Assembly (NCBI GenBank): GCA_036346395.1
Contig: CM070599.1
Location: 39,423,232-39,487,231, forward strand
DNA length: 64,000 bases
From: Hsuehochloa calcarea
Lineage: Eukaryota; Streptophyta; Magnoliopsida; Poales; Poaceae
Reading direction: 5' to 3'
In this document: positions 1 to 11,039 of the stretch, piece after piece
Numbering within the stretch: position 1 is the first letter of the stretch
Layout of the letters: every line of letters begins with the position of its first letter
The notes under the pieces: model-generated
The model's input: the letters and a program-made list of their open reading frames with translations, nothing else
Databases searched by the model: none
Told to the model about the DNA's origin: nothing
Program-made: the position numbers and the translations under genes

Positions 1-2075
1 TCATATCATACAAGCGCGAATTAAGATATTTAATTAAACAAACATCAGAGTGACATAGACCACGTCGGGTCAAGTTTTACATAAGGGCCACCAGGCCAAA
101 TGGATTACATTACACAAAAGCAGCGGAAACAAAAGGGAGGGCGGAGCTCATCTCTCCAGGCAAGTGGTGGGAAACTGTGTACATCCGATATTGCAGAAAA
201 CTCGAGATAATATAGGGCGCACCTAGGTACCAGTGAGTCGGCTAGGCAGGGTGAGACTAGAACAACTACGAACTAAGCTACGCTTCACGAACTCCAGGGT
301 CTTCGGGCATCTGGTTCCTCATAGTACGCGTAGTCTCCTTGCGCCGCATCATCTGGAGGGTTTGGGGGAGGAGCGAGAGTGAGCACAACTACCGTGCTCG
401 CGAGCCAACACACAGAATGCAATAGTATACATGCAAGGCTTAACAAGGATGGCTCGGTTCTTTTATTTGCTAAAGCAACATTTTCAATTATCATAATTAC
501 AAAGTCCTATGACATAGCATTTTTAACAGATTGCATTTTCATTAAAGAGAGTAAGTGCGGAGAATTCAAAACAAGGGCTAGATGAGCCCAACACATTTCC
601 ATTCCACCCACAAAGATTTTGAAATAGAACTAACTCAGAGTTAAGTTCCATATGCGCCTTTGGCCAGGCGCGGTGTTTAAGCAGTTTAGACTCTGCGAGA
701 GGTTGTACACTGTACCACAAGAGATAATCATACTCGTTACTCCACATGATTCCTTAGTCATGTAGTTGAGCGATCGTCACGATAACGTTTCAATGTATCT
801 TGCCTCTTAGTCATCTCACTAGTATGGGCTAACCCACTTGCGGTGGGTCCCATAAGTTGTGCGGGATGTACGCCACCACGACTTGCGTGGTGGCGACTTC
901 ACCCTTCCTTTGGTGTCCCATTCAAAGTGGATCGAATCCACTACTTGCACTATCTTGCTCGACCACCGATGAGATGACTTCCAAGATTTGTTACATTTAC
1001 TAAGCCAAGTTGCAATTTGCGGACTTGCGGTTGTACTTGTTTTACGAGAGGTCATGACAAGATTAAGTCCTTAAGGTTATCAGGCGGTTCATTTCAAAGT
1101 TAACCACGTTCCACAGGCTACATTAGCACCCATCAACATCACATTCCTCATACCATTACTTAACAAGACTAGCATGTCGCTTAAGTACAACCTATACTAG
1201 TATTTACCAAATATTTACTAGGGTGACAAGGAATAATGGATTCAATTATCAAAGGATGGCTTAATAAGTAATTAATCAACAAATGGGTATTTAACTACCT
1301 TAAGCTTTAACATATCATTGATTACAAAATTAAAGCATGCAACTTTGCTATTTTAAATAAACATAGCAAAGAGAGCAAGTAAATACCAACTCAATAAATA
1401 ATGAACTCCAAAATGAACAAGACCAGTACCAATAGAAAGATCTCGATTTTAGAAAATTTTAGAAATTGGTTTCACAATTTTTGGAGTTATTTTGTGCGCG
1501 TCGCCGACGCGAGAAAGCGAGGAGAGAGAGGAGGGGCGGGAGGAGGAGCTTAGGCGGCCGTGGCGGCAAGGCGGTGGTGCCGACAGCTCGGCGCGAGGCG
1601 GCAGGCGCGCAACAACGAGCATGGGGAGGAAAAAGGAGGAGGAGGCAAGGCTCGGCTTTTATTGGCGCGGGGCCGGGAGGAGGGGAAAAAACGATCTTGA
1701 TGAAACAACATTCCGCGAGGTAAGGGGGGAGAAATTAGGGTTAGGGTTTGAGATTTTGGATTTTTGAAATCTTGAAATTTGAAGTTTTGAAATCGAAATC
1801 AAGTTTTGGATTTTGAAATCTTGAAATTGAATTCAAGTTTTGATTTTTGAATCTTTTTCAAAAACGGGATATTTCATGACCAAAAGCGCTTTTGCTGGCA
1901 AAACTACTTTTCAAAAAACACGTCGTTGCAAAGTGTTAACTTTGTATGTGCATCGAATTGTGCGTGGTGGACAATGCATGCAACCCTTCAAATAGTACTG
2001 ATGAAACATCATTCCAACGTGAAATCTGAGGTTTTCAATAGCCTTTTCATCTGTGCCAGTGTGCCTTAAAAAAGG
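1..2075 (-). mobile_element. Probable degraded gypsy-type LTR fragment, minus orientation, cut by the window edge
   Basis: No host gene is recognisable here. On the minus strand the stretch has the architecture of the 3' part of a long grass gypsy LTR: a block rich in TTTCAAAATCC-type words (about 1740-1860), a CCCTAACCCTAA-like stretch near 1736-1750, GC-rich sequence (1490-1680), and near 380-410 a short inverted motif (GAGCACGGTAGTTGTGCTC) that resembles the GAGTACTTTTGTACTC motif of the neighbouring solo LTR. The right boundary is not defined and no target duplication could be found because the left end lies outside the window. Small open frames within it look incidental. This is an inference from composition and motif layout; a repeat-library search would settle it. 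Confidence 0.4.
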
Positions 2076-2080
2076 CTTTT

Positions 2081-5000
2081 TGTGACAACCCGCATTATTT
2101 GCACATTTGTTAGTATAAAATATTTCCATTTCATTGCATCAAAAAATTTACAAGATTTGTTTTACAAACATTTACAGTGTTTTTGGCAGCAAATAATTAA
2201 AACCCTATTCCTCTTCTCTTCTTGCCTTCTGGCAATAGCAGCATTCCTCGTCACCGTGTCCTTGGAGCGCATGTCCATAGAACCACCTCGCGATCCATTT
2301 TCCTCGCTCGTCAGGGAAATCAGCAAGCGGTTAGTAAGCGTAGTTGAGAACAGTTTTCGTGAGCATTAGAATATAGAATTTAGAGTATAGAGAGTGGCCG
2401 TCAGATTTTCGTCAGATTTCTCAAAGTGTAGTAGAGTATCCGGAGTAACCTGGGTAGTCGGTCCCTTGACCATCAAGATCCCCAGACCAACCGGAGTTAG
2501 TCGGCCCCTTGATCGTCAAGATATCCAGGCCACCCAAGATACTTCGGCATCTGTCACTTCTGTGGATCTCCTCATCCGACATTATTAGAACCCAACACCC
2601 ACTGTTTGCATTTCCCAAAAACCCCAATAAAAGCCTCAGTGCATACCCCCGGTAACCACACCCTCAGTCAAGCGTCACGGTGCAGCAACCAATTCCAGAG
2701 CAGCATTGCCAATTCATCTCCCCTGGCCGAACCCTCACAGAGCAGCAGCCCATTCATCCCCAAGCAAATACATCCCCCTGCAAAGCAAGCAAATGCATCT
2801 CCCCTGCATAGCCAGCAGCCCAGCCAGCCCCAAAGTTCATCCCCTCAAACCAGCAGCACAAGTTCATCCCCATTTCTCATTCTCAACTTCAAAGCCATCA
2901 AAGCCACCAGCCAGCAACCACCTCCCCTCCATTCCACAGCTAGCAGAAGCCAGAACCAAAGTAGAGCTCAGCTCTGCTCTTCTCAGCCCAAGCCCAGCAG
3001 AAGGCAGCAAAGGAGCAAGAAGGGGAAGAAGGCTAGCAGCCAGGGAGCCAGGGAGCAAGAGGAGGAGGAACCCTCAGGGATCCAGGAAGCAGAGGAAGAG
3101 GAGAGCACCAGCACAAGGCCAGCACTGCCACCCTCTTCTCCCAACCCAGATTTCAACAAGAGGTAAACCCAGCACCCATCAGTATGCACTGCACATCAGG
3201 CACATCATTCACATGTATCACCAGACCTCAGTAGCATCAAAGTATAACTCTCAGTTCATCCCATCACAGAGCAGTAGGGGGAAGGGTAGAGAGGGATAGG
3301 CGATAGGGAGTAGCCTATCTCGAGTGCTCAAGATCAGCCAGCACCATCACCAGGTAGGCGGCAACCATGGTGGCAGCCACTCCCCCCATCCCAGCATGTT
3401 TATGCATCAAGCAAATCACCTCCATCGCCATACTCTTGTATCATCAGAAAGCAATGCAAGTAAAAACAGTAGTAAAGTAAGCAGGGAAGGGGACTGCACT
3501 AGGAGCAGCCGGGCCGGTAGGAAGTGGCGGCGACCACAGGCCGAGGGCGCAGCCGGATCTGGGCCTCCAAGGGAAAGCTGAGAGTAGAGAGAGGAAAGGT
3601 GGCCGGGCGGATCTGGGAGCAGCATGGCCAGTGGCCAGGAGGCCGAGCCGGCGGGCGTGGGCACACTGATCGAGCCGAGGAAGGAAGAGCCGGAGCCGGG
3701 AGGCGCTCGAGCTTGAGGAGGCGGATGAGCCAGGGAGGGGCGCAGCAGCCGCCGGCGGCCGGGCGCAACGCCGGCCGCGCCAGAGGGAGGGGAGTCGCCA
3801 TAAGCGGTGTCGCCCGCGGGAGAGGAAGAGGCGGAGTGGAGGGGATAAGAAAGCAGAGAGGGGAATGTGGGAGCGTCGGCCGAAAGGTAAGAAGAGGGAG
3901 AGAGAGGGGGTAGATTAGAGGGGGTATAGTTAGCCGGGTAAGGTTAAGGGGTTTAGTAGCTAGGGTTAGGATTAGGGGAAAGGTTAAGATAGAGTTAGGA
4001 AGTGTTTTAGGGGTTAGGATTAGTCGGTTAAATTAGGGGTTGGATTAGGGAGTTAGCCGATTAGGTTTAACCGGTTTGGTAGGTAATTAGAGAGGGGGTT
4101 TAGTAGTTAGTCGGTCAATTAGAGATTAGGGTTAGAAGATTAGTTCTTTGGTTTTTGAGTATAGGAAATTTAGGAATCGATGTAGTTAGTGTTTGTTCAG
4201 TTATTTAGAGTAACTCGTTGGTGTGCCAGGAGTGTTGGTAGTCTCGTGCGCTCGAGTAGATTCTTGTAGGTGTAGCAGAGTGTAGGATCCGGTAGTAGTT
4301 TGCGTCGAGGGTAGAACGCGAGTTCGGCGATGTCGGCAGTAGATCGGGTTTAACCGTAGGATAATTTTTAGCGGGAGAATGCTAACTGGGTCGGGTTTAG
4401 TAGTTAGTCGGTCAATTAGAGATTAGGGTTAGAAGATTAGTTCTTTGGTTTTTGAGTATAGGAAATTTAGGAATCGATGTAGTTAGTGTTTGTTCAGTTA
4501 TTTAGAGTAGCTCGTTGGTGTGCCAGGAGTGTTGGTAGTCTCGTGCGCTCGAGTAGATTCTTGTAGGTGTAGCAGAGTGTAGGATCCGTAGTAGTTTCGA
4601 GGTAGAACGCGAGTTCGGCGATGTCGGCAGTAGATCGGGTTTAACCGTAGGACAATTTTTAGCGGGAGAATGCTAACTGGGTCGGGTTCTGAAAAGTTTT
4701 GTTAAATTAAAATTGGCTAACATAGGAGTTGTATTAGCATTTTGTACGCCTACTATCACTCAAACTCAACTAGGTAATTATTTATATATTATGCGTGCTA
4801 CCGCTTGGCTACAGAGGGCAAACCAGAGCTGACAGGAGTAGCTGATCAGGAATTCTTGGCGTTGATCTCTTCTACAACCCCAAAGGCAAGCGATCCTCTT
4901 GAACATCAATATAGTTATTTTAAATGTAAATCGTATATTGCTGTAGAATATGTATTGCATCAAAATTTATTTCAAAGCTCAAATCAATTGATGAGATGAC

Positions 5001-6143
5001 GAGAAAGATTAGAGAACTGAGATGAGAAATGAGTAATATGATGGCTGGTAAAGGGGCCCAAGACAAGGAAAAAGATGAGAAAAAGATGATGATGACGAGG
5101 CAAGAGGTGGGACCCCTTTACATATGGTTATAATATAAGGACCAACCAAACTCTTGCTCGGTCAGAGGCCGTACATTCAGTGCCAACTATTTTCCCGTTT
5201 CGGTGGGCAGAAAATGATACCCTATTACGTAATTACGTTCTCCACAATGGGACACATTGGAGTGCTTGGGCATGGAAAGAGAGCCGCCCCAAGGTGGAGT
5301 ATTGGGCACGGACAGAGCCGCCCCAACCAACATTACCAGAACTCGGTATGAAGACGAGGTCGGCACCGACGGAACGTAATGGGTGGAGAAATTAATCACG
5401 TAACCTGGAAAACGTTCTGTATTCTGAACTTGAACCCGCATCAAAGGAAATGCTGGGGACCTGGTTCATTTTAGAGTTCAGAATAGCTATGGGTAAAGTG
5501 GTACCAGCATGCGCAGTGCTATACAAATCATGAATTCATGCCAATCTCCTAGATTGGAGTCTACGGGAACCACCAGGGGTCTTTCTTCTCTCCGAGTGAC
5601 TAGTAGTGTTTTCAGTATTAAAATGTGCAACATAATGTTTTAATGATTTATTTTCAGAAATGAGATGATATAAAAAATGTGATAAAGACCAGAGATCAAT
5701 CATACAGTGCATCTTTTGCTATTAATGCTTGCTGAGTACTTTTGTACTCAACCTTGTTAGTATTCTCCTTTGTAGATCCTAGTCCAGCCAGAAACTATTC
5801 CGTGTGGGATGAAGGACTTGCAGGTATCGAAGAGGCCGCAGGAGGCGAGGGAATCGACTACAAGTACCAGGGCGAGATAGGCGCCATCTTTGACGCGTGG
5901 GACGAGTAGACGACCAGAAGACCTTGGCCGACAAACGAGGGGACTTGGTCCCACTTATGGGTGGTGGTGTACTATCTGTAAAGACTATAGTCATGTGTGG
6001 CTACTGTTGTAATAGAGGTATACAGTTTCTATCTTATTATTCTGCTGCGCAACTTTGATAAAAAGGGTTTGCTATTCGTCAGAGCGGTAGTAATTCGTGT
6101 GCCTAAGTGTGATTACCCTAAGAGTAATGACACGGGCGTCACA
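2081..6143 (+). mobile_element. Solo LTR of a large gypsy-type retrotransposon (4.06 kb)
   Basis: The unit begins TGTGACAACCCG and ends GGGCGTCACA, so it has TG...CA ends inside a six-base terminal inverted repeat (TGTGAC/GTCACA). It is flanked by identical 5-bp direct repeats CTTTT at 2076-2080 and 6144-6148, which is the target-site duplication expected of an LTR retrotransposon. No gag or pol sequence lies between the ends. The motif GAGTACTTTTGTACTC near 5735-5750, seen in the distal LTR part of several grass gypsy families, supports the plus orientation. This is best explained as a solo LTR left by recombination between two LTRs. The many open frames between 2600 and 3900 are proline-, serine- or glycine-rich and lie in the GC-rich part of the LTR. 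A short intact low-copy non-autonomous element is the alternative. Confidence 0.7.
4096..4683. repeat. 297-bp tandem duplication inside the solo LTR
   Basis: The sequence starting GGGTTTAGTAGTTAGTCGG at 4096 is repeated from 4393 with an offset of 297 bases. Both copies end in GCTAACTGGGTC. The second copy (4393-4683) differs mainly by small losses, for example around 4590-4610. The duplication partly explains the great length of the LTR. Confidence 0.85.
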
Positions 6144-6148
6144 CTTTT

Positions 6149-6766
6149 CATCTGATACTCGATGCTCATCAAACCAAATTAATGACTAAAAAAAGGAAAA
6201 AAAAAAAAGCAAACCAAACTAATGCCAGTAATTTTCCTGCACTAGTTGTAATTTCAAGTCTACACCGCGATTTTTTTTTTCAGCGGCACTGACTCCGGAG
6301 GGTCCACTGCCACAGGTTGACCAAGGCTGGAAAGAGAACATACAAACCAACAAGACAGTAACATCAAACAAAGAACTTGTTAATCGAAAGCATAGAACAT
6401 GAAGTGGGAATTCAGATACTCCGAACGTGGTTAGACAAGAACACAAACCAGTGCTACCATGAGCATACCCATTGCTGAACTGCAAATCATAACAACAGCA
6501 CTTGGCCCGTTCAGTTTAAAATACAAAAAATCCTTGGATATTTAGTAGCGATTGCCCTGCAGATGCAACAAAAAACATTCAAAAAAGCGTATCGATACTG
6601 CTATACCTCACCATGTTCCGGTGCCAAGAAGTCATCTATCTGGAGTGCCGTGTACTATTCAGTTAATCAGTTATATCACAGCGACTACTAGAAAATAACT
6701 ATGTTATCCTCTGAAGATCTAAGAGCACGGTACTGGTTAGATTGCTGGGAGTAGGAAAGTAACATT
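6149..6766. other. Intergenic / probable 3' untranslated region of the minus-strand gene
   Basis: I see no coding region. The stretch lies immediately downstream of the stop codon of the minus-strand gene (6767) and upstream of the solo LTR, so part of it should be that gene's 3' UTR. It contains runs of A near 6186-6210 and T near 6270-6280. Confidence 0.4.
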
Positions 6767-8727
6767 TCATTTTGTAGCTGGACGTGCCAACCACTCTGCT
6801 TTGGTCAGGCCATAGTAGACTGCTTTACTTCCAGGCCACATAAGAAAATTCCAACCAATGGGAGATCCACCGATGACATAAGACCCTTGCACGCGTTCGC
6901 CCAGCTGCTTCGTATAGTTTGGTATCTCACTTGATTTGGCTTCCCGCTGAATCTCCACTGGTAACCTGTTTGCAGCAGTCTGCGTGCTAACAGGCTTGAG
7001 CGGAACCTTCTTACCCGTATTGCACAGAAAACTTGCAGCCCGGCCTATCTGATGAACTTGGTTATTCTCTCCAGATGGGACTTTTCCTGCAGGCTTGTCC
7101 TTGGCAGCTCGAGCTGCAGGTTTGTCCAATGGCTTTACAGGCTCAGCGGCAGCAGAGATAACAAGACGCATTTTCTTGGATAAGCCCACGAGAACTTCTA
7201 TCTCTGTAGCATAAGATGAGCAGAGGACAGGCTACTTATTTATCTTCAATGAATGCATGCATATACATGAGCAAGAATCCATACGTTTAAAAGACCATTC
7301 AAATATAAGCAATAAACCCCAGCTGTTCAAGAGATATTTCTAGACCAAACCACACATGGGGCACTTTAGGTTTACATTTTTTAAATGGCTACTGCTTTTG
7401 TGAAGAGTGTATAAATGTATAATTCATATAACTATTGATGCTGGGTACCAAGAAGCCAGACAAAATACATTATGTAACAGATAACTAGTGATGCTGGGTA
7501 CTAAGAAGCCTGATGCGATCCATTACATAACAAAAGCAGTAGGGGTTTGTCAAGTGCAAGGCTATGAAATGTAACAAATCAACGTGTTTACATGTTATAG
7601 AAATGTGACAGAGTGATGCAACATCGTAAATGCCCAATCGCAACAGTTATATATATGTTAACAGGGTTGAGGGCTACAATTCCACATCTGCAAAGAGCCA
7701 ACGAGTCAATGACTGTAAAATCACCAGAGGCAATCTTATTATGTCAAGAGAGCACTATGCTTTTATAAAAGAAAAAGATGGAAGTCTATAGAAAATGGTT
7801 CGACACAATATCCCAAACTATAATAGTATCTGTATTTGAGAGCATGGTCATAGCAAATACACCCGCTAACTTCCACACAACTTTCTAACAACAATATGAA
7901 TTGAACATTTACCTTTCAGGATCCCAAGAGCAGCATCGTTCTTTTGGGAATCAGTAGCTTGGCAGACCTTCAAGATAATAACAAAGGTATACGTTTTAGA
8001 GCAGATTCCTGTTTCAACCAAAACAAACCATATGACAATTGACAAGCAAACAACAAGTGAGGGGTGTCAAATTGGTAAAATTTCTAACGCAATGCCACAT
8101 ATCGGCAATAAAAATGCACACTTGCACAGAACAATGGTGGCCTAACCTGCTCACTTCAGTAGTCATCACCACCTTCCTTGAACTCTAATTTCTCTTTTGC
8201 TAATGTGTATACTGATCCCCATCATATCATAAATTTCAACTGGAAAGAGAGCATGCGCCTAAGGAGTGCATTGAACCTTGGCTCAAATTCTCAATTTAGT
8301 CGTTAATCTAAATTTTCCACACTTCCACTAGGAAGCACAATACTACTGCCTGTATTTTACCCTGAAGGATTGATCAAGAAACATCACCTGATCCACGTCA
8401 AGCAAAAACATACCTACGTGTTGCACTAGGAATAGTACCATGTTAGATTGCTAGTTGATGCTGCAGCTAAGGCTGAATGCCACTCGAGAACTTTAGTGTT
8501 TGGAGGGGGACCTGAAGGAAGCGGCCCCGGAGGTTGGCGACGGCTGCTCTGATCTTGTAGTAGGGCGAGTGTTGGAACCCAACCTCCTCCAACTTCCGCT
8601 TCTTTGGCGGCGCGTCGGACTCAGCGGCGGAAGGCGGCGGCGGCGGAGGTGGTGTCTTTGGGTCAGTAGCGATCGTGGGCTCCGGCGGCGTAGAAGGAGG
8701 GGTGAGGATGGTGACCGGAGAGGCCAT
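6767..8727 (-). CDS. Conserved-type plant protein of unknown function with a classical NLS (three exons)
   Basis: Spliced CDS on the minus strand: exon 1 8727-8512, exon 2 7967-7913, exon 3 7203-6767, giving 235 residues. All junctions are GT-AG and phases match (0, then 1). The start is the ATG at 8727; the open frame extends upstream but without another ATG. Residues 26-32 are poly-proline. Residues 41-46 read PKKRKL, almost the SV40-type nuclear localisation signal. Residues 51-72 (QHSPYYKIRAAVANLRGRF) begin a probable helical region, and the C-terminus (about 205-230) has GSYVIGGSPIGWNF followed by a VYYG motif, which looks like a small conserved domain. I cannot assign a named family; from memory a similar layout occurs in uncharacterised plant proteins. 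A nuclear role is inferred from the NLS only. Intron 2 (7912-7204) contains a short tandem duplication. The gene diverges from the HAD gene to its right. Confidence 0.75.
7437..7534. repeat. Short tandem duplication in intron 2 of the unknown gene (53-bp period)
   Basis: GATGCTGGGTACCAAGAAGCC at 7437 recurs as a near copy at 7490, each followed by a diverged tail ending in an ACATTATGTAACA-like or CCATTACATAACA-like word. It is intronic and without visible coding content. Confidence 0.7.
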
Positions 8728-8916
8728 CGCGGCTGCGTGGAGGGAAATGGTTGAGCACTGGTTGGACTGGCGCCTGGTTGGGGAGCTCGAAGGCCAACCG
8801 AGCAATTGAGGGGCTGTTTGGTTATGGCGGCTTGTCTAGAACCTTCCGGACAGCATGGAATGCAGAATTTTATATTTTTAAGAGGAAATTGAATACCATT
8901 TTTCCTTTCTACAATA

Positions 8917-9118
8917 CTCGGTGCTTTTGACCTAGGTCAGTCGAACCTAGTAATATTTTTATAAATACCAATTTTACATATTTAGATTAATTATATTAAA
9001 ATGATATTTATAAATTTATCACAGTAAGATTGTACTTCTATAACATTTTATGAATATGTTACTATAGAATCAACCGTCGTGAAAAGTCAAAAGAGTCCGG
9101 TATTTTAAAATGGGGGAG
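8917..9118. mobile_element. Stowaway-like MITE (about 200 bp)
   Basis: The element runs from CTCGGTGCTTTTGACC to a right end GGGGGAG and is flanked by TA on both sides (8915-8916 and 9119-9120). The right end reads in reverse complement CTCCCCC...TACCGGACTCTTTTGACTTTTC, the familiar Stowaway start. The left terminal repeat is partly deleted. The AT-rich interior has no coding capacity. It sits about 190 bp upstream of the minus-strand gene's start codon and could contribute promoter sequence. Confidence 0.65.
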
Positions 9119-9356
9119 TATAATTTGGTTTCAAGTACCTAGCGCTGCCAATTTTGACCCTTCAGACTTTTCAGTATTTAACTAGTATGTAATATTTTTC
9201 TAAGAGCATCCATTAAAAAAAAGTGATGTGGAATGCGAATTAAAGATGAGAGAGAGAAAATTATATTATCTTGCATTAAAATACAATTCTGTCATGCAAA
9301 CCAAGAGCTAAGATGTACTTAATAATAGAATACATAAGAGAGTATTTTGTCTCTAT

Positions 9357-9510
9357 AGGGTGTCGATCGGATCCGTTTTATTTGGCATCTGTATTCGGAC
9401 TATTCGTATTCGATACGATGAGACTCAAAAAATATCAATCAAATCTTAATTATCCGTTTTATCCCGCATCTGTATCCATATCTTAACTATTAGATACTTT
9501 GACACCCCTG
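9357..9510. mobile_element. Probable hAT-type MITE
   Basis: The segment is bounded by inverted ends GGGTGTCGATCGGATCC and TTTGACACCCCT. Its interior is rich in GTATTCG/ATCCGTTTT words typical of grass hAT-like MITEs. A clean 8-bp target duplication is not evident, so the edges are approximate. Confidence 0.45.
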
Positions 9511-9837
9511 GTCTTTGCATCACGAGGTCTCAAGGTGAGTTAATTAGTATGACATGTGGGTCTTGGTATAGGTGAAAATTTTATTAGAGGGTTGTACGAG
9601 TGCAGTACAGACAACACATTATAGATATTGTTTCTTTTGTTATATCTAAGATGATGTGAAAGTCTTCAGATACAATTGATTGGAAATACCCTCCTATCTA
9701 GATTGATTAAGATCTGTTTACAGAATTGTTCAAAAAAAAAACCCCAAAACCACATGTATGATGTACATATGGGTACATACACTATCTTTAATCCTCAAAA
9801 GTGATTCAAATTTCGGGCAAAAGATCTTCAATGATTA

Positions 9838-11030
9838 AGGCATCTCCAATAGTCCGTTAGTTAGCTTGCCACCACATCCAAAAACTGAGCTGGAGAAGAG
9901 AGAACGAAGAGAGAAGATAAGTCGTCGCATCATAAGATGACAATCGCGCCACACAAACCAACACACGAAGAGGCAAAGCATGTGCTATTGGGAGCGATGT
10001 CGTCATCTTGTCATGTGTTTTGTGGGTCCACTGAAGTGAACCACCGCACCACCCTACCAGAAACCATCGCAACACTCAAGAGATCGCCACCTCCTTTGGT
10101 GCGCTTCCGATGATGGCGATGACAGGCTCGGCAGTGACCTTCTCGGCAACGAGGACCAGAGGAGCAAGATTCAGTTGGATCCAACACGCTGGCATTTGGA
10201 TCTAGTTGGGTCCGATCGGATCCAGAGGCCAACAAGCTGGACTATGGTGGCGAGCTCGGAGGAGGTCATGGCGGTGATGGAGGTGGATGCAGGGGCGCCC
10301 GGTGCGACATGGAGGGAGAGAGAGGGCGACGGGGAGGAGGGGGAGAGGGGCGAAGGCTAGTGTGAGGCAGATGGCGAGAGATTATGACGGGGATGGATAG
10401 AGGATGACCAATGGAAGGGAGGGATTTGTGGTGCTTAATAAAAAAAAACTGATATGTGGGTCCCACTGTAAATAATAAATCGTGGAAGATGATGTTATGA
10501 AATGTGTTAGAGATAATGTATTGCAGATTTTGTCTTTAAATATAATGTGGCGTGAGTTAGAGATAACCTTGTATATGCTTTTAGAAGATGGGGTGATTTG
10601 AATTTTGAAAGTTTGTAGTGATCCCGAGGCAATGTTGATAGTGGTGATAAACTGATAATATATGTGTGAAAAAGCCATGTTCACAGAATTAGGTTTTTCT
10701 AGAAAAGTCTAAAAAATTATTTGTCCGCATTAACTGGAACATGTTTGACACACCTTTACATGGGCCGATGGACACGCACATGCCGCCCAAGAAAGCGAGG
10801 AGAACAAAAAGACAGAAGAAAGTGAAGAGACAACGCCGCGGCCCATTGAGAAGCGCCCCAAACATTACTCAACATCTCGGAGTCCGCCTTTCCACATGCT
10901 CTCACTGACAAGTGGCCTGCAACTCCACTAGTCCCACATGTCATCGTCACGAAGCATCTGTCGCGAGGACCAATAGGACGCAGCCGTGTCTGCCTATCCG
11001 TATGGAGGCCATGGGAAGCGCAGCTGAGCA
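9838..11030. other. Intergenic region with MITE-like fragments
   Basis: No gene is recognised. GGCATCTCCAATAG at about 9841 and GTGCTATTGGGAG at about 9982 look like a degenerate inverted pair from a small hAT-type element. The stretch 10080-10380 is GC- and purine-rich and opens several frames in more than one direction, none resembling a known protein. The region should include the upstream part of the HAD gene's promoter. Confidence 0.35.
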
Positions 11031-11039
11031 GGGAACCAA

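Noticed and set aside
2606..3913. Overlapping proline-, serine- and glycine/arginine-rich frames
   Set aside because: They lie inside the TSD-bounded solo LTR, overlap on both strands and show no conserved domain.
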